Part shown: positions 14,985 through 23,143 of the stretch, piece after piece
Layout: every line of letters starts with the position of its first letter
How positions within the stretch are numbered: position 1 is the stretch's first letter
Assembly: GCA_023417775.1 (NCBI GenBank)
Contig: JAEZEJ010000030.1
Coordinates: 1-35,851 of the forward strand
Length of the DNA stretch: 35,851 nucleotides
Source: Actinomycetes bacterium
GTDB lineage: Bacteria; Actinomycetota; Actinomycetes; Propionibacteriales; Nocardioidaceae
Reading direction: 5' to 3'
Made by a program: the position numbers and the translations under genes
The notes under the pieces: generated by a model
What the model was told of the DNA's origin: nothing
The model's input: only the letters and a program-made list of their open reading frames with translations
Database searches by the model: none

Positions 14985-16445
14985 TCACTCGGCGATTCGA
15001 GCGCGCGGTTGCTCCGTGGGAGTGTTCTGCCGGTCGTCCCCTCCGGTGGTGCCGTCCTCACGGCCGGGTTCCGGCTCGGGTGACGGCGTCTCGCTGCCGG
15101 CCCACGGGCCGAAGGCGAAGGAGTGGAAGCGCGGGGATCCGCTCGTGTCGCTGGACCACACCTGGGTGCGTCCGCGCGCCTCGTCGGCCGCGACGGTGAC
15201 GGAGGTGCGGGCGGTCTCACCGGGCCGCAGTGTGCGGGTGCAGGTCACCGAGCTCGACGACGGCGTACAGGACAGGCCCGAGGCGCCCGCGAAGCTGAAA
15301 GCCGTCTGGAAGTCGAATCGCACCGTGACCTGTCGAGCTCCCGGAGAGGCGTTCTCGCCCACGAGCTGGAGGTTCATCCGCACCAGGCGCTGACCATGGT
15401 CGGCCAGTCGATCGGGATCGCTGAAGGCGAGGCCGACCCCCATCGAGGCCGGCAGAGCGCTCGGGGTCGGGACCTCGGGTGACGGCGTCGCGGCATCGGA
15501 CTCCTCCGGAGCCGGTGTCGTGGGATCGTGGTCCTTTTTCGCGGAACCGGTCGCCGAGGGGTGCGGCTCCTCCGGGGTGGCCTCGTCCTCGTCTTCGTCC
15601 TCGGTCTCCGCGACCGGCGAGGGCGATGCGCCGGCGCTCGGCACCGAAGGCAGGCCGCCCCAGGCCGTGGGCACGCCGCCGGGACCCCACTGGGCGACCG
15701 CGAGGGCTCCGGCACTGGTGGCGGCCAGCACGGTGGCCGCCGTGGCGATCAGTACGGCCGGTACCCACCGGGGGCGGTTCCGCGGGGCGCGCCGAGAGGT
15801 GGGCTCACGCAGGTAGCGCCCGGCCGCGGCTCCGATCATGGCGGCCGCGAGCTCGTGAGCCCGGTGGAGGTCCTCAGCCGCCCACCACAGGCCGAGGCAG
15901 GTCGCGCAGTCGTCGGCATGTGCGGCGAGATCGTCGAGGTGGGTACGGGCGTGGAGGGGAGCGGCGGTGTCGCGCTGGTCGGCGAGATAGGCCTCCCGCA
16001 GGGCCGACAGAGCGGTGTCGCGGAGCGTGGGCACCTGGCGCGCTTCGATGCCGACGACCAGGGCGGTCTCGGCCACCGGGGCCTCGTCGACCACGTCGTG
16101 CCAGATGATCGCCTGCTGGCGTGGATCGAGCCGGTGCCAGGCCCGCAGGGTCGCCGACTCGGGGAGGGCAGTGCCGCGGGCCGCGAGGGTCAGACGCAGG
16201 AGCCACGGACGGATCGCGGTGTGAGCCGCCTCGCCCGCCAGCACGCCGGTGAGGCCCTCGGCGAATACCGCACCGACCAGCGCATCGGGCGAGCTCTCTC
16301 GAGTGAGGCAGACGGCGAGATGCTCGATCGCGGGCCGATGGCGGTCGAAGAGCGCCGCATAGGCCGTGGCATCGCCGGCCTGGGCAGCCTCGACGAGCGC
16401 CGCATCGCTGCGTGGCGATGTGCGCTGGGCGTCGTCGGCTCTCAT
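14985..16445 (-). CDS. Membrane protein with sigma-factor-like N-terminus, zinc-binding anti-sigma motif and extracytoplasmic domain
   Basis: Protein of 486 aa with unusual architecture. Residues 17-80 resemble sigma region 2 of ECF factors (ALVEAAQAGDATAYAALFDR). Residues 104-158 resemble region 4 (HRLDPRQQAIIWHDVVDEAP and a helix-turn-helix-like stretch ending in LREAYLADQ). Residues 176-183 are a zinc-binding H-x3-C-x2-C (HADDCATC), as in anti-sigma zinc domains. One transmembrane helix spans about 227-250. An acidic Pro/Ser/Glu linker (270-335) follows, then a beta-rich outside domain with two cysteines (C393, C402). It faces the SRAP-sigR-rsrA genes across a divergent promoter region. 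It could be a degenerate sigma factor turned into a membrane-bound regulator; DNA binding and zinc binding are inferred. Confidence 0.75.
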   Translation of the reverse strand: MRADDAQRTSPRSDAALVEAAQAGDATAYAALFDRHRPAIEHLAVCLTRESSPDALVGAVFAEGLTGVLAGEAAHTAIRPWLLRLTLAARGTALPESATLRAWHRLDPRQQAIIWHDVVDEAPVAETALVVGIEARQVPTLRDTALSALREAYLADQRDTAAPLHARTHLDDLAAHADDCATCLGLWWAAEDLHRAHELAAAMIGAAAGRYLREPTSRRAPRNRPRWVPAVLIATAATVLAATSAGALAVAQWGPGGVPTAWGGLPSVPSAGASPSPVAETEDEDEDEATPEEPHPSATGSAKKDHDPTTPAPEESDAATPSPEVPTPSALPASMGVGLAFSDPDRLADHGQRLVRMNLQLVGENASPGARQVTVRFDFQTAFSFAGASGLSCTPSSSSVTCTRTLRPGETARTSVTVAADEARGRTQVWSSDTSGSPRFHSFAFGPWAGSETPSPEPEPGREDGTTGGDDRQNTPTEQPRARIAE

Positions 16446-16540
16446 ACAGTCCCCGGGTGGTCGGCGTCGTCTCCCTCTAGCGTAGGCAATCGATCCACAC
16501 CCGTCAGGCGACTCGCGGTATCGGCTGGCACGATATCGGC

Positions 16541-17248
16541 ATGTGCGGTCGATATGCGACGTCGCGGACGTCGTCGCAGCTGGAACGCGACTTCGAGGCA
16601 CGACTCGGCGATTTGCACGTCGAGTCCGATGCCGACTACAACGCCGCACCCACCAAGCCGGAGCCGCTCATCGTGGGTCGGCGCGATGACACGACGACCT
16701 GGCGCGAGCTGGTCACGGCCCGCTGGGGGCTGATCCCCTCCTGGGCCAAGGACCCGTCGATCGGCAGCAAGCTCATCAATGCCCGCTCGGAGACGGCCGC
16801 GGAGAAGCCGTCCTTCCGACGGGCCTTCGCCGGCCGCCGCGCGGTGGTGCCCGTCGACGGTTTCTACGAGTGGTACCAGCCGCGATCCGCCGAAGGGGCG
16901 AAGCCGCGCAAGCAGCCCTTCTATCTGACGGGCCGCGGCGGCACGGGACTGGCGCTGGCGGGCCTCTACGAGTTCTGGAAGGACCCGGAGGGCACCTGGG
17001 TGCTCAGTTACAGCATCCTCACCACCTCGGCCGAGGGCGACGACGGCCGCATCCACGACCGGGCGCCGCTGCTCGTCCCCGAACCGCTGCTCGACCCCTG
17101 GCTCGACCGCGATCGGCACGGCGCCGATCTGCTCGACGAGCTGGTGCCCGCGACGCCGGGGGTGCTCGATCTGTGGCCGGTGTCGTTCGCCGTCAACAAT
17201 GTCCGCAACAACGGTCCAGAGCTGGTCGCCCCGCTGCCCGCGGAATAG
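16541..17248 (+). CDS. SRAP/HMCES-family abasic-site DNA-protein cross-link protein (YedK-like)
   Basis: Cytosolic protein of 235 aa that forms a covalent thiazolidine link with abasic sites in single-stranded DNA and protects them. Catalytic Cys2 is present (MCGRYA) and becomes the N-terminus after Met removal. Other active-site segments are DYNAAPTKPEPL, RWGLIPSWAKD, INARSETAAEKPSFR, VPVDGFYEWY and the catalytic His in GRIHDRAPLL. No Shine-Dalgarno precedes ATG 16541, and CGATAT lies just upstream, so the message may be leaderless. The gene precedes sigR, as it does near sigH in mycobacteria, and its 3' end contains the -35 element of the sigR promoter. Confidence 0.94.
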   Translation: MCGRYATSRTSSQLERDFEARLGDLHVESDADYNAAPTKPEPLIVGRRDDTTTWRELVTARWGLIPSWAKDPSIGSKLINARSETAAEKPSFRRAFAGRRAVVPVDGFYEWYQPRSAEGAKPRKQPFYLTGRGGTGLALAGLYEFWKDPEGTWVLSYSILTTSAEGDDGRIHDRAPLLVPEPLLDPWLDRDRHGADLLDELVPATPGVLDLWPVSFAVNNVRNNGPELVAPLPAE

Positions 17249-17267
17249 CCCGGGGGGCCTCGGCGTT
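17242..17267 (+). promoter_or_regulatory. SigR-type promoter of sigR-rsrA
   Basis: GGAAT (17242-17246), an 18-bp spacer and GTT (17265-17267) match the SigR/SigH consensus GGAAT-N18/19-GTT exactly. The site overlaps the last codons of the SRAP gene and lies 22 bases before the sigR start codon at 17290. It predicts autoregulation of the sigma factor under thiol stress. Confidence 0.8.
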
Positions 17268-17289
17268 GTCACCGGGGAGGAGGTAGTCG

Positions 17290-17943
17290 ATGCTCGCGTG
17301 TCCCGAAAGGCCGATCCCCGTAGACTTCGAGGAGATGGCCACCGATGACGTCGTACTCAACGAGGAATCCCCCGAACAGCGCCAGGCGCGGTTCGAGGCC
17401 GATGCGCTGCCTTTCCTGGACCAGCTCTACTCGGCGGCACTGCGGATGACCCGCAATCCCGCCGATGCCGAGGACATCGTCCAGGAGACCTATGCCAAGG
17501 CGTTCAGCTCATTCCACCAGTTCAAGCCGGGGACCAATCTGAAGGCCTGGCTGTACCGGATCCTGACCAACACCTATATCAACTCGTACCGCAAGAAGCA
17601 GCGTCAGCCGCAGCAGGTCACCGAGGAGATCGAGGACTGGCAGGTCGCCGCGGCGGAGGCGCACACCTCGAGTGGACTGAAGTCCGCTGAGATGGAGGCG
17701 CTGGAGCGGATGCCCGATAGCGACGTCAAGGACGCCCTCCAGGCTCTCCCCGAGGACTTCCGGTACGCGGTGTATCTCGCCGATGTCGAGGGTTTCCCGT
17801 ACAAGGAGATCGCCGAGATCATGGACACGCCGATCGGCACCGTGATGTCGCGACTGCATCGGGGTCGTCGTCAGCTGCGCGAGATGCTCACCGACTACGC
17901 CCGGCAGCGTGGGATGGCCGTCGCGAAGGCAGGTGACGAGTGA
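17290..17943 (+). CDS. sigR: RNA polymerase ECF sigma factor SigR/SigH
   Basis: Group-4 sigma factor of 217 aa directing the thiol-oxidative stress response. Region 2 covers residues about 35-100 (LYSAALRMTRNPADAEDIVQ, LKAWLYRILTNTYINSYRKK). Region 4 covers about 150-200 (ALPEDFRYAVYLADVEGFPY, YKEIAEIMDTPIGTVMSRLH). It starts at ATG 17290, which has GGAGGAGG at 7 bases and lies just after the SigR-type promoter. ATG 17335 (MATDDVV) would give a 202-residue form and has AGGAG directly against it. Streptomyces SigR is also made with an N-terminal extension under stress, so two starts are worth noting. Its stop overlaps rsrA. Confidence 0.94.
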   Translation: MLACPERPIPVDFEEMATDDVVLNEESPEQRQARFEADALPFLDQLYSAALRMTRNPADAEDIVQETYAKAFSSFHQFKPGTNLKAWLYRILTNTYINSYRKKQRQPQQVTEEIEDWQVAAAEAHTSSGLKSAEMEALERMPDSDVKDALQALPEDFRYAVYLADVEGFPYKEIAEIMDTPIGTVMSRLHRGRRQLREMLTDYARQRGMAVAKAGDE

Positions 17944-18206
17944 TGAGCGAGTGCGAGGGCCCCGACTGCACTGACGCGCTGGAGAAGCTGTATCTGTTCA
18001 TCGACCATGAGCTCGAGGACGCCAGCTGCGAGGAGATCCAGTCGCATATCGACAACTGCCGCACCTGCCTGACCGAGTACCAGCTCGATGTCCTGGTGAA
18101 GTCGCTCATCTCGCGGTCCTGCGCCGAGCGGGCGCCCGCACCGCTGCGCGAGCGGGTGCTGCTCTCGATCCGCACCGTCCAGGTCGAGATCCGCGAGACC
18201 GACTGA
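17943..18206 (+). CDS. rsrA: Zinc-containing redox-sensing anti-sigma factor RsrA
   Basis: Anti-sigma factor of 87 aa that holds SigR inactive when reduced and zinc-bound, and releases it on disulfide formation. The ZAS zinc site is H35-x3-C39-x2-C42 with Cys9 as the expected fourth ligand (RsrA numbering Cys11, His37, Cys41, Cys44). Extra cysteines are at positions 4 and 29. The segment ALEKLYLFIDHELE is the typical N-terminal helix. ATG 17943 shares one base with the sigR stop (TGATG), and AGGTGA lies upstream. A GTG one codon earlier is in frame but unnecessary. Confidence 0.93.
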   Translation: MSECEGPDCTDALEKLYLFIDHELEDASCEEIQSHIDNCRTCLTEYQLDVLVKSLISRSCAERAPAPLRERVLLSIRTVQVEIRETD

Positions 18207-18222
18207 ATCCATCGTCAGTCGG
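18199..18222. terminator. Hairpin shared by two convergent stop codons
   Basis: CCGACTGA (18199-18206) pairs perfectly with TCAGTCGG (18215-18222) across an 8-nt loop. The stem includes the TGA of rsrA and the complementary stop of the DeoR-type gene. It is well placed as a bidirectional transcript end, although no U-tract follows. Confidence 0.45.
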
Positions 18223-18994
18223 CGACGATCACCTCGACCGATGCGGTCTCGAGGGCCGAGCCGAGCTCGAGACCGGGATCGTCATCGGTGACGAGACCGG
18301 TGAGCTGGTCCAGATCGGCCACATGGATCGGAGCGACGACACGATGCTTCGACGAGTCCGCGAGCACCCAGGAGCGGGCGGAGACGGCCAGCATCCGCTG
18401 ACGCAGCCGCGCCTCGTCGTAGTGGAAGTCGGTCAGGCCCTCGGCGGTGTCGACGCCGCCTGAGCCGAGGAGCGCGATATCGGGCCGGAAGTCGTCCAGG
18501 AACTGCTCGGCGCGGCCACCGGAGACCGCGAGATCTCCCGATCTCAGCCGGCCGCCGAGCACCACGATCTCGCCGGCCAGCCGCTCGGAGGCCAGGGTGG
18601 CCGCAGGCAGCGAGCTCGTCAGCACGAGACCGTGGAAGGCGGGCGACATCGCGGCGACCACCTGGAGCGCGGTAGTGCCCACATCGATCACCACGGTCGC
18701 GTCATCGGCGATCAGGCCCGCCGCGACGCGCCCGATGCGCTCCTTCTCGTCCCGCCCGCTGACGCTGCGCTCGCCATAGGACCCCTCGGCTCGGGCGTGG
18801 TGTCCGGCACCGACGGCCCCACCCCGCACCCGGGTCAGGACGCCGCGGTCCTCCAGGGCGGCGAGGTCGCGACGCACCGTCTCGATGGAGACGTCCAGAA
18901 CGTCGACGAGGTCCACGGTGCGCACGAACTCCCGACCGGCGAGCTGCTGCTCGATGATGCCCCACCGCTCGGCGGGGATGGGCGCGTGCGCCAC
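18215..18994 (-). CDS. DeoR/GlpR-family transcriptional regulator
   Basis: Sugar-phosphate-responsive repressor of 259 aa. The N-terminal winged helix reads ERWGIIEQQLAGREFVRTVD then VLDVSIETVRRDLAALEDRG, followed by the family VLTRVRGGAV. The C-terminal DeoRC effector domain shows DDATVVIDVGTTALQVVAAM, LTSSLPAATLASE, DIALLGSGGVD and FHYDEARLRQRML. It is the last gene of the leftward kinase/dehydrogenase operon, 30 bases after the permease gene. It most likely controls that operon in response to the phosphorylated substrate. The phased repeats before the kinase gene are the candidate target. Confidence 0.92.
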   Translation of the reverse strand: MAHAPIPAERWGIIEQQLAGREFVRTVDLVDVLDVSIETVRRDLAALEDRGVLTRVRGGAVGAGHHARAEGSYGERSVSGRDEKERIGRVAAGLIADDATVVIDVGTTALQVVAAMSPAFHGLVLTSSLPAATLASERLAGEIVVLGGRLRSGDLAVSGGRAEQFLDDFRPDIALLGSGGVDTAEGLTDFHYDEARLRQRMLAVSARSWVLADSSKHRVVAPIHVADLDQLTGLVTDDDPGLELGSALETASVEVIVAD

Positions 18995-19024
18995 CGTGGA
19001 CCTCCTCGGATCTGACTCCGAACC

Positions 19025-20512
19025 CTATCCTTCCTTCGGCTCCGCATCGAGCACGGCGTCGATGGACTCCATGTCGGGCATCGTCAGCCCGGAGACGCCC
19101 TTGCGGACGAGCAGATAGGCGAAGTACACGGCCCCGATGAGGACCATCACGCCGACATAGGCCCACGAGTTGGCGAACGAGGCGTCACGGAAGATCAGCA
19201 GCTCCCAGACCAGCCACACGACGGCCACGATGAGCACCGGGACCTCCCAGCGGCCGAGGCTGAAGCCGCGGGTCGGCGGCAGATGCTTGCGCTTGACGAT
19301 GTAGAGCGCGACGGTGCTCGCGTAGATGATCGCCGGCAGCAGCGTGGCCGCCGAGAACAGCGCGAAGAGTGCATCGGTGGAGAAGGCGAAGACCGCGAGC
19401 ACCGTCTGGCCGACCGCGAACATCATGAAGGTGGCGTTCATCGGGGTGCCGCGCGAGCGCGAGATGCGATGGAAGGCCTGCCAGCCGGGGAACCGCTCAT
19501 CGCGCGACATCGCCCAGATGAGGCGCGAGCCGCTCAGGGTGATCACGAGACCGCAGGAGAAGATCGAGATGACCACCAGGACGAGCAGCGCCTTGCCGAG
19601 GAAGGAGCCGAGGACGCCCTGGATGATGTCGGCGATCGGCGTCTCGGACCCGGCCAGTGCGACCGGGTCGCCGGCCAGGCCGGTGACGGCGATGAGGAAG
19701 AGGAAGCCGATGATGCCGAGCGTGAGGACCGCGCGGTACATCGCCCGCGGGACGACGTGCTCGGGGTCGCGGGTCTCCTCGGCCAGATTGGCGGCGGACT
19801 CGAAGCCGACGATCGTGAAGGCGCCGAGCAGGAAGCCCATCGCCCACGGACCCGCCTCGGTGAGGCCACCGAGGGAGAAGTAGCCCTCGGCGGGCACATC
19901 GCCGCGGCTGAACAACGTGCTCCAGTCGAACTGGCCGGTGGCGAAGCCGACGCCGAAGAGGAGCACGACCAGGCCGATCATGCCGATCAGCTGGATCGTG
20001 ACCGCGCCGTTGTTCACGCGCTGTGTGGCGCGCGTCGACAGCGACACGAGGGCCGCCTGCAGGGTGATGACCACCGCGGTGATGATCCAGGCATTGGCCT
20101 GTGTGCCGACATAGCCGAACAGCACCGGCAGGATCGTCGAGGCGATCGTGTAGTCCACCGCGACCACGACGACGCCGAGGAAGGTGAACGAGATCCAGCC
20201 CATGATCCAGCCGAGCACGGGATTGGCCAGGCGGGAGACCCACTGGTAGGCGTAGCCGGTGACCGGCACACGGGCCGCGAGCGCGCCGAAGACGAGGGCG
20301 ACCGCGAGCTGGCCGATGACCACGATCGGCCAGGTCCAGATGCCGAGGGGCCCCGAGGTCGCGAGGACCGAGCCGTAGGCGGTGAAGATGCCGGTCGCGA
20401 TCGACACGAAGCCGAAGGCGACGGCGAACAGGGTGAAGGGACTCAGGTCCTTGGCGAGCGTCTGCTCATAGTGTCCCGCGGGCAGCTCTGTCCCGCTCTG
20501 ATGGTTGCTCAT
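19025..20512 (-). CDS. APC-superfamily amino acid/amine permease
   Basis: Polytopic membrane transporter of 495 aa with about 12 hydrophobic segments. The N-terminal LSPFTLFAVAFGFVSIATGI and the following GPLGIWTWPIVVIGQLAVAL fit APC helices 1 and 2. GFESAANLAEETRDPEHVVP is the conserved helix 6-7 loop of this superfamily. The proteins most like it carry amino acids, GABA or small amines. It stands in an operon of FGGY kinase and FAD dehydrogenases where a glycerol facilitator would be expected, which is notable. ATG 20512 has AAGGAAGAT upstream and lies 19 bases after the oxidoreductase gene. Substrate unknown. Confidence 0.88.
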   Translation of the reverse strand: MSNHQSGTELPAGHYEQTLAKDLSPFTLFAVAFGFVSIATGIFTAYGSVLATSGPLGIWTWPIVVIGQLAVALVFGALAARVPVTGYAYQWVSRLANPVLGWIMGWISFTFLGVVVVAVDYTIASTILPVLFGYVGTQANAWIITAVVITLQAALVSLSTRATQRVNNGAVTIQLIGMIGLVVLLFGVGFATGQFDWSTLFSRGDVPAEGYFSLGGLTEAGPWAMGFLLGAFTIVGFESAANLAEETRDPEHVVPRAMYRAVLTLGIIGFLFLIAVTGLAGDPVALAGSETPIADIIQGVLGSFLGKALLVLVVISIFSCGLVITLSGSRLIWAMSRDERFPGWQAFHRISRSRGTPMNATFMMFAVGQTVLAVFAFSTDALFALFSAATLLPAIIYASTVALYIVKRKHLPPTRGFSLGRWEVPVLIVAVVWLVWELLIFRDASFANSWAYVGVMVLIGAVYFAYLLVRKGVSGLTMPDMESIDAVLDAEPKEG

Positions 20513-20531
20513 CGATCTTCCTTGTCTTGTC

Positions 20532-21776
20532 TCACGAGAGGTGCAGGCGGACCTCGCCGCCGGTCGGTTCGATTCCGTCCAGGACGCTCCACGGGATCCT
20601 GAACACCCGGCCCGGCGACGCCGGCCAGGGCAGACGGCGGCGGGTGACGATGCTGTCACCCTGGGTGACCGTCACGTGCGGGAATCGCACGAGGTCGTTG
20701 ACCCAGGTCTCGATCCGGCCGCGGGCGGGGACACCCGCCGAGAGGTCGATCAGACCGGGGGACACCCACCGGAAGGACTCGTCGCCGACGAGTCTCGTCC
20801 CGGTGGCCGCCGCGGTCGCGCCGCCCAGATAGCGGATGACCGCAGTCGCGACGTGGGCGCCGCCGAGTGCGGCGATGTCGGCGGTGTCGACCGGATGCAC
20901 GAGGTTCCCGGCGGCGAACACGCCCGGCCGGCGGGTGCGGCCGGCGGCGTCGACCAGCGGGCCCTTCGTGTCGGGGGCCAGGTCGATGCCGGCGGAGCGG
21001 ACCAGCTCGTGGTCCGGGATCCAGTCGCCGGTGAAGACCACGGTGTCGCAGTCGAGGACGCGACGTCGCCCGGTCGCGAGGTCCTCGACCTCGACCCCCT
21101 CCACCCGATACCGGCCGATGACCTGCGTGACGCGGTGGCCGGTCACGAGCTCGGGACGGAACATCACGCGGCCGCCGAGGTTGAATGCTCCGTAGGACTC
21201 GGGGGTGGCGTGGCGGGTGACGAGTGCGGCGGGCGTGCAGCCGGCCTCCTTGAGCGTCATCGCGGCGGACCAGGACACCAGCTCGCCGCCGACGATCACC
21301 GCCCGCTCGCCGACCCGCCCGTGATGCAGGTGGACGCGGTTCTGCAGCTCACCGGTCGTGTAGACACCGGCGGGGCGCGAGCCGGGGATCATCCGGGCCG
21401 GTCGCGGCCGCTCGCGAGCACCGGTGGCGATGACGATGGCCTCGGCGGACACGAGCTCGCGGCCACGCGGGCTCGTCAGGTGCAGCGACCGCTCATCGCG
21501 CCACGATGTCGCCATCGTGCCGGTGAGGATCTCGACTCCCGCGTCGATCGCCTCGGCGACGAGACGACGCGCGTACGCCGGTCCGCTCATGAACCGGCGG
21601 CGATCGCGCATGCCGTATCCGGGATGATCGGAGTGGCGGGGGATGCCACCGGCCTCGCGCTCGCGTTCGAGGACGAGGACGCGGTCGACACCGCGCTCGC
21701 GGAGCGCCGTGGCGGCGCTCAGACCCGATGGACCGCCACCGATGACGAGGGCCTCGACCTGGCGTTCGGTGCTCAT
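20532..21776 (-). CDS. FAD-dependent NAD(P)-type pyridine nucleotide oxidoreductase
   Basis: Flavoprotein of 414 aa with the class I two-dinucleotide fold. The FAD motif is ALVIGGGPSGLSAATALRER near residues 9-28. ATGARERPRPARMIPG is the conserved ATG box, RAVIVGGELVSWSAAMTL the second nucleotide fold, and GVFAAGNLVHPVDTADIAAL the late FAD contact. It overlaps the GlpA-like gene by ATGA, and such pairs are known in glycerol-3-phosphate and related dehydrogenase operons. In those, this subunit passes electrons between the dehydrogenase and NAD or another carrier. There is no CxxC redox pair, so it is not a thioredoxin reductase. The electron acceptor is inferred. Confidence 0.85.
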   Translation of the reverse strand: MSTERQVEALVIGGGPSGLSAATALRERGVDRVLVLEREREAGGIPRHSDHPGYGMRDRRRFMSGPAYARRLVAEAIDAGVEILTGTMATSWRDERSLHLTSPRGRELVSAEAIVIATGARERPRPARMIPGSRPAGVYTTGELQNRVHLHHGRVGERAVIVGGELVSWSAAMTLKEAGCTPAALVTRHATPESYGAFNLGGRVMFRPELVTGHRVTQVIGRYRVEGVEVEDLATGRRRVLDCDTVVFTGDWIPDHELVRSAGIDLAPDTKGPLVDAAGRTRRPGVFAAGNLVHPVDTADIAALGGAHVATAVIRYLGGATAAATGTRLVGDESFRWVSPGLIDLSAGVPARGRIETWVNDLVRFPHVTVTQGDSIVTRRRLPWPASPGRVFRIPWSVLDGIEPTGGEVRLHLS

Positions 21777-23143
21777 CGGGTCATCTCCTCGATCGTGGCG
21801 TCCACCGCGGCACCGCAGTAGAACCCCTGGCAGCGTCCATTGGTCGCGCGGGTGCGGCGGCTGACGCCGGAGCGGTCGACCGCGGGCACGGAGGCGCACA
21901 GCGCGTCGCGGATCTCTCCGAAGCTGACCCGCTCGCAGAAGCAGACGAGCTCGCCGTAGGCGGGGTCGCGGCGGATGACCTCGTCGCGCTCATAGGGCCG
22001 CGGCCTCGTCTCCCCGATATTGGGCATCTGCGGGGGAGCGGCCGGGGCCGGACGCTCGCGCAGCTCCACGCCGGCATCGGTCAGCAGGCCTTCGATGTGC
22101 TCGGCGATCGCCATGGAGGCGGTCAGTCCGGTCGAGCGGATACCGCCGACGAGGAGATAGCGCCGATCCGGGTCGGGCTCGATGAGGTAGTCGCCGTGGT
22201 CGATCGCGGCCCGCAGGCCCGCATAGGCGGTCGTCACCTCCTCCTCGAAGAGCGTGGGCATGAGCCGCTCGCCCTTCTCGTGCAGGAAGGCGAAGCCGTT
22301 CTCCGAGGTGCCGGTGGCGGTCTTGTCGGGCAGGTCCTCGGCGGTCGGGCCGAGCATGACATTGCCGTACACCGTGGGGCTCACCAGCACGCCCTTGCCG
22401 AGCTTGCTCGGCACGGGCAGGACAATCTTGTCCACGAGGGGCCGGGCGAGCTTGTCGAAGACCAGCAGCTCGCCGCGTCGAGGGGTGACCGTGAAGCGGT
22501 CGAAGCCGAGCTCGCGATCCAGGACATCGGCGCCGAGGCCGGCGGCGTTGATGAGCCAGCGGGTCGTGAGATCGCCCCGGCTGGTGTGCACGACGGTGTG
22601 GCCGTCCCGCACCTCGACGCCGGACACCCGCCGGCCGAGGAGCAGCGCGGCGCCGTTGTCGACCGCCTCGGTGGCGTAGGCGATCGACGGCGTCCAGGGG
22701 CAGATGATCGACTCGCCGGGAACGGTCAGACCGCCGAGCGCGCCGGGTCCGAGGTGCGGCACGGCGGCGTAGACGGCGTCGGCATCGACGATCTCGCACG
22801 CCGTGTAGCCGTTCTGCTCGGCCTTCTCGCGCAGCGCCGGCAGGTTCTCCAGCTCTTCGTCGGTCCAGGCGACCAGGATCGCGCCGGTGTGCTCGACCGG
22901 GATACCGGTCTGCTCGGCGTAGTCGCCGAGCAGCGTGTAGCCGCGGCTGACGAGTCGCGCCTCCAGGGTGCCAGGCTTGGCATCGAAGCCGGTGTGGAGG
23001 ATCGCGGTATTGGCCTTGCTCGTGCCCTCGCCGACATCGTGGGCGGCATCGACGACCGCGACGCTCAGCTCGTAGCGGCTCAGCGCACGAGCGATGGCGG
23101 TGCCGACCACGCCGGCGCCGACGATGGTGATGTCGTAGGTCAC
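21773..23143 (-). CDS. GlpA-like FAD-dependent dehydrogenase with C-terminal BFD-like [2Fe-2S] domain
   Basis: Flavoenzyme of 456 aa of the DAO/GlpA group. Its N-terminal FAD motif is ITIVGAGVVGTAIARALSRY at residues 5-24, then EGTSKANTAILHTGFDAKPG, the family substrate-side segment. NAAGLGADVLDRELG and LLVGGIRSTGLTASMAIAEH are the later FAD contacts. The last 70 residues are a BFD-like iron-sulfur domain with cysteines in ELVCFCERVSFGEIRDALC and GRCQGFYCG. Anaerobic-type glycerol-3-phosphate dehydrogenases and their relatives share this layout. GTG 23143 overlaps the kinase stop (GTGA) with AAAGGA upstream. The likely job is oxidising the product of the adjacent kinase. Confidence 0.87.
   Translation of the reverse strand: MTYDITIVGAGVVGTAIARALSRYELSVAVVDAAHDVGEGTSKANTAILHTGFDAKPGTLEARLVSRGYTLLGDYAEQTGIPVEHTGAILVAWTDEELENLPALREKAEQNGYTACEIVDADAVYAAVPHLGPGALGGLTVPGESIICPWTPSIAYATEAVDNGAALLLGRRVSGVEVRDGHTVVHTSRGDLTTRWLINAAGLGADVLDRELGFDRFTVTPRRGELLVFDKLARPLVDKIVLPVPSKLGKGVLVSPTVYGNVMLGPTAEDLPDKTATGTSENGFAFLHEKGERLMPTLFEEEVTTAYAGLRAAIDHGDYLIEPDPDRRYLLVGGIRSTGLTASMAIAEHIEGLLTDAGVELRERPAPAAPPQMPNIGETRPRPYERDEVIRRDPAYGELVCFCERVSFGEIRDALCASVPAVDRSGVSRRTRATNGRCQGFYCGAAVDATIEEMTR

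Noticed and set aside
19283..20602. 439-codon plus-strand open frame
   Set aside because: It is antisense to the APC permease gene, and its composition is almost wholly charged (D, E, R, H), as expected opposite membrane-protein codons.
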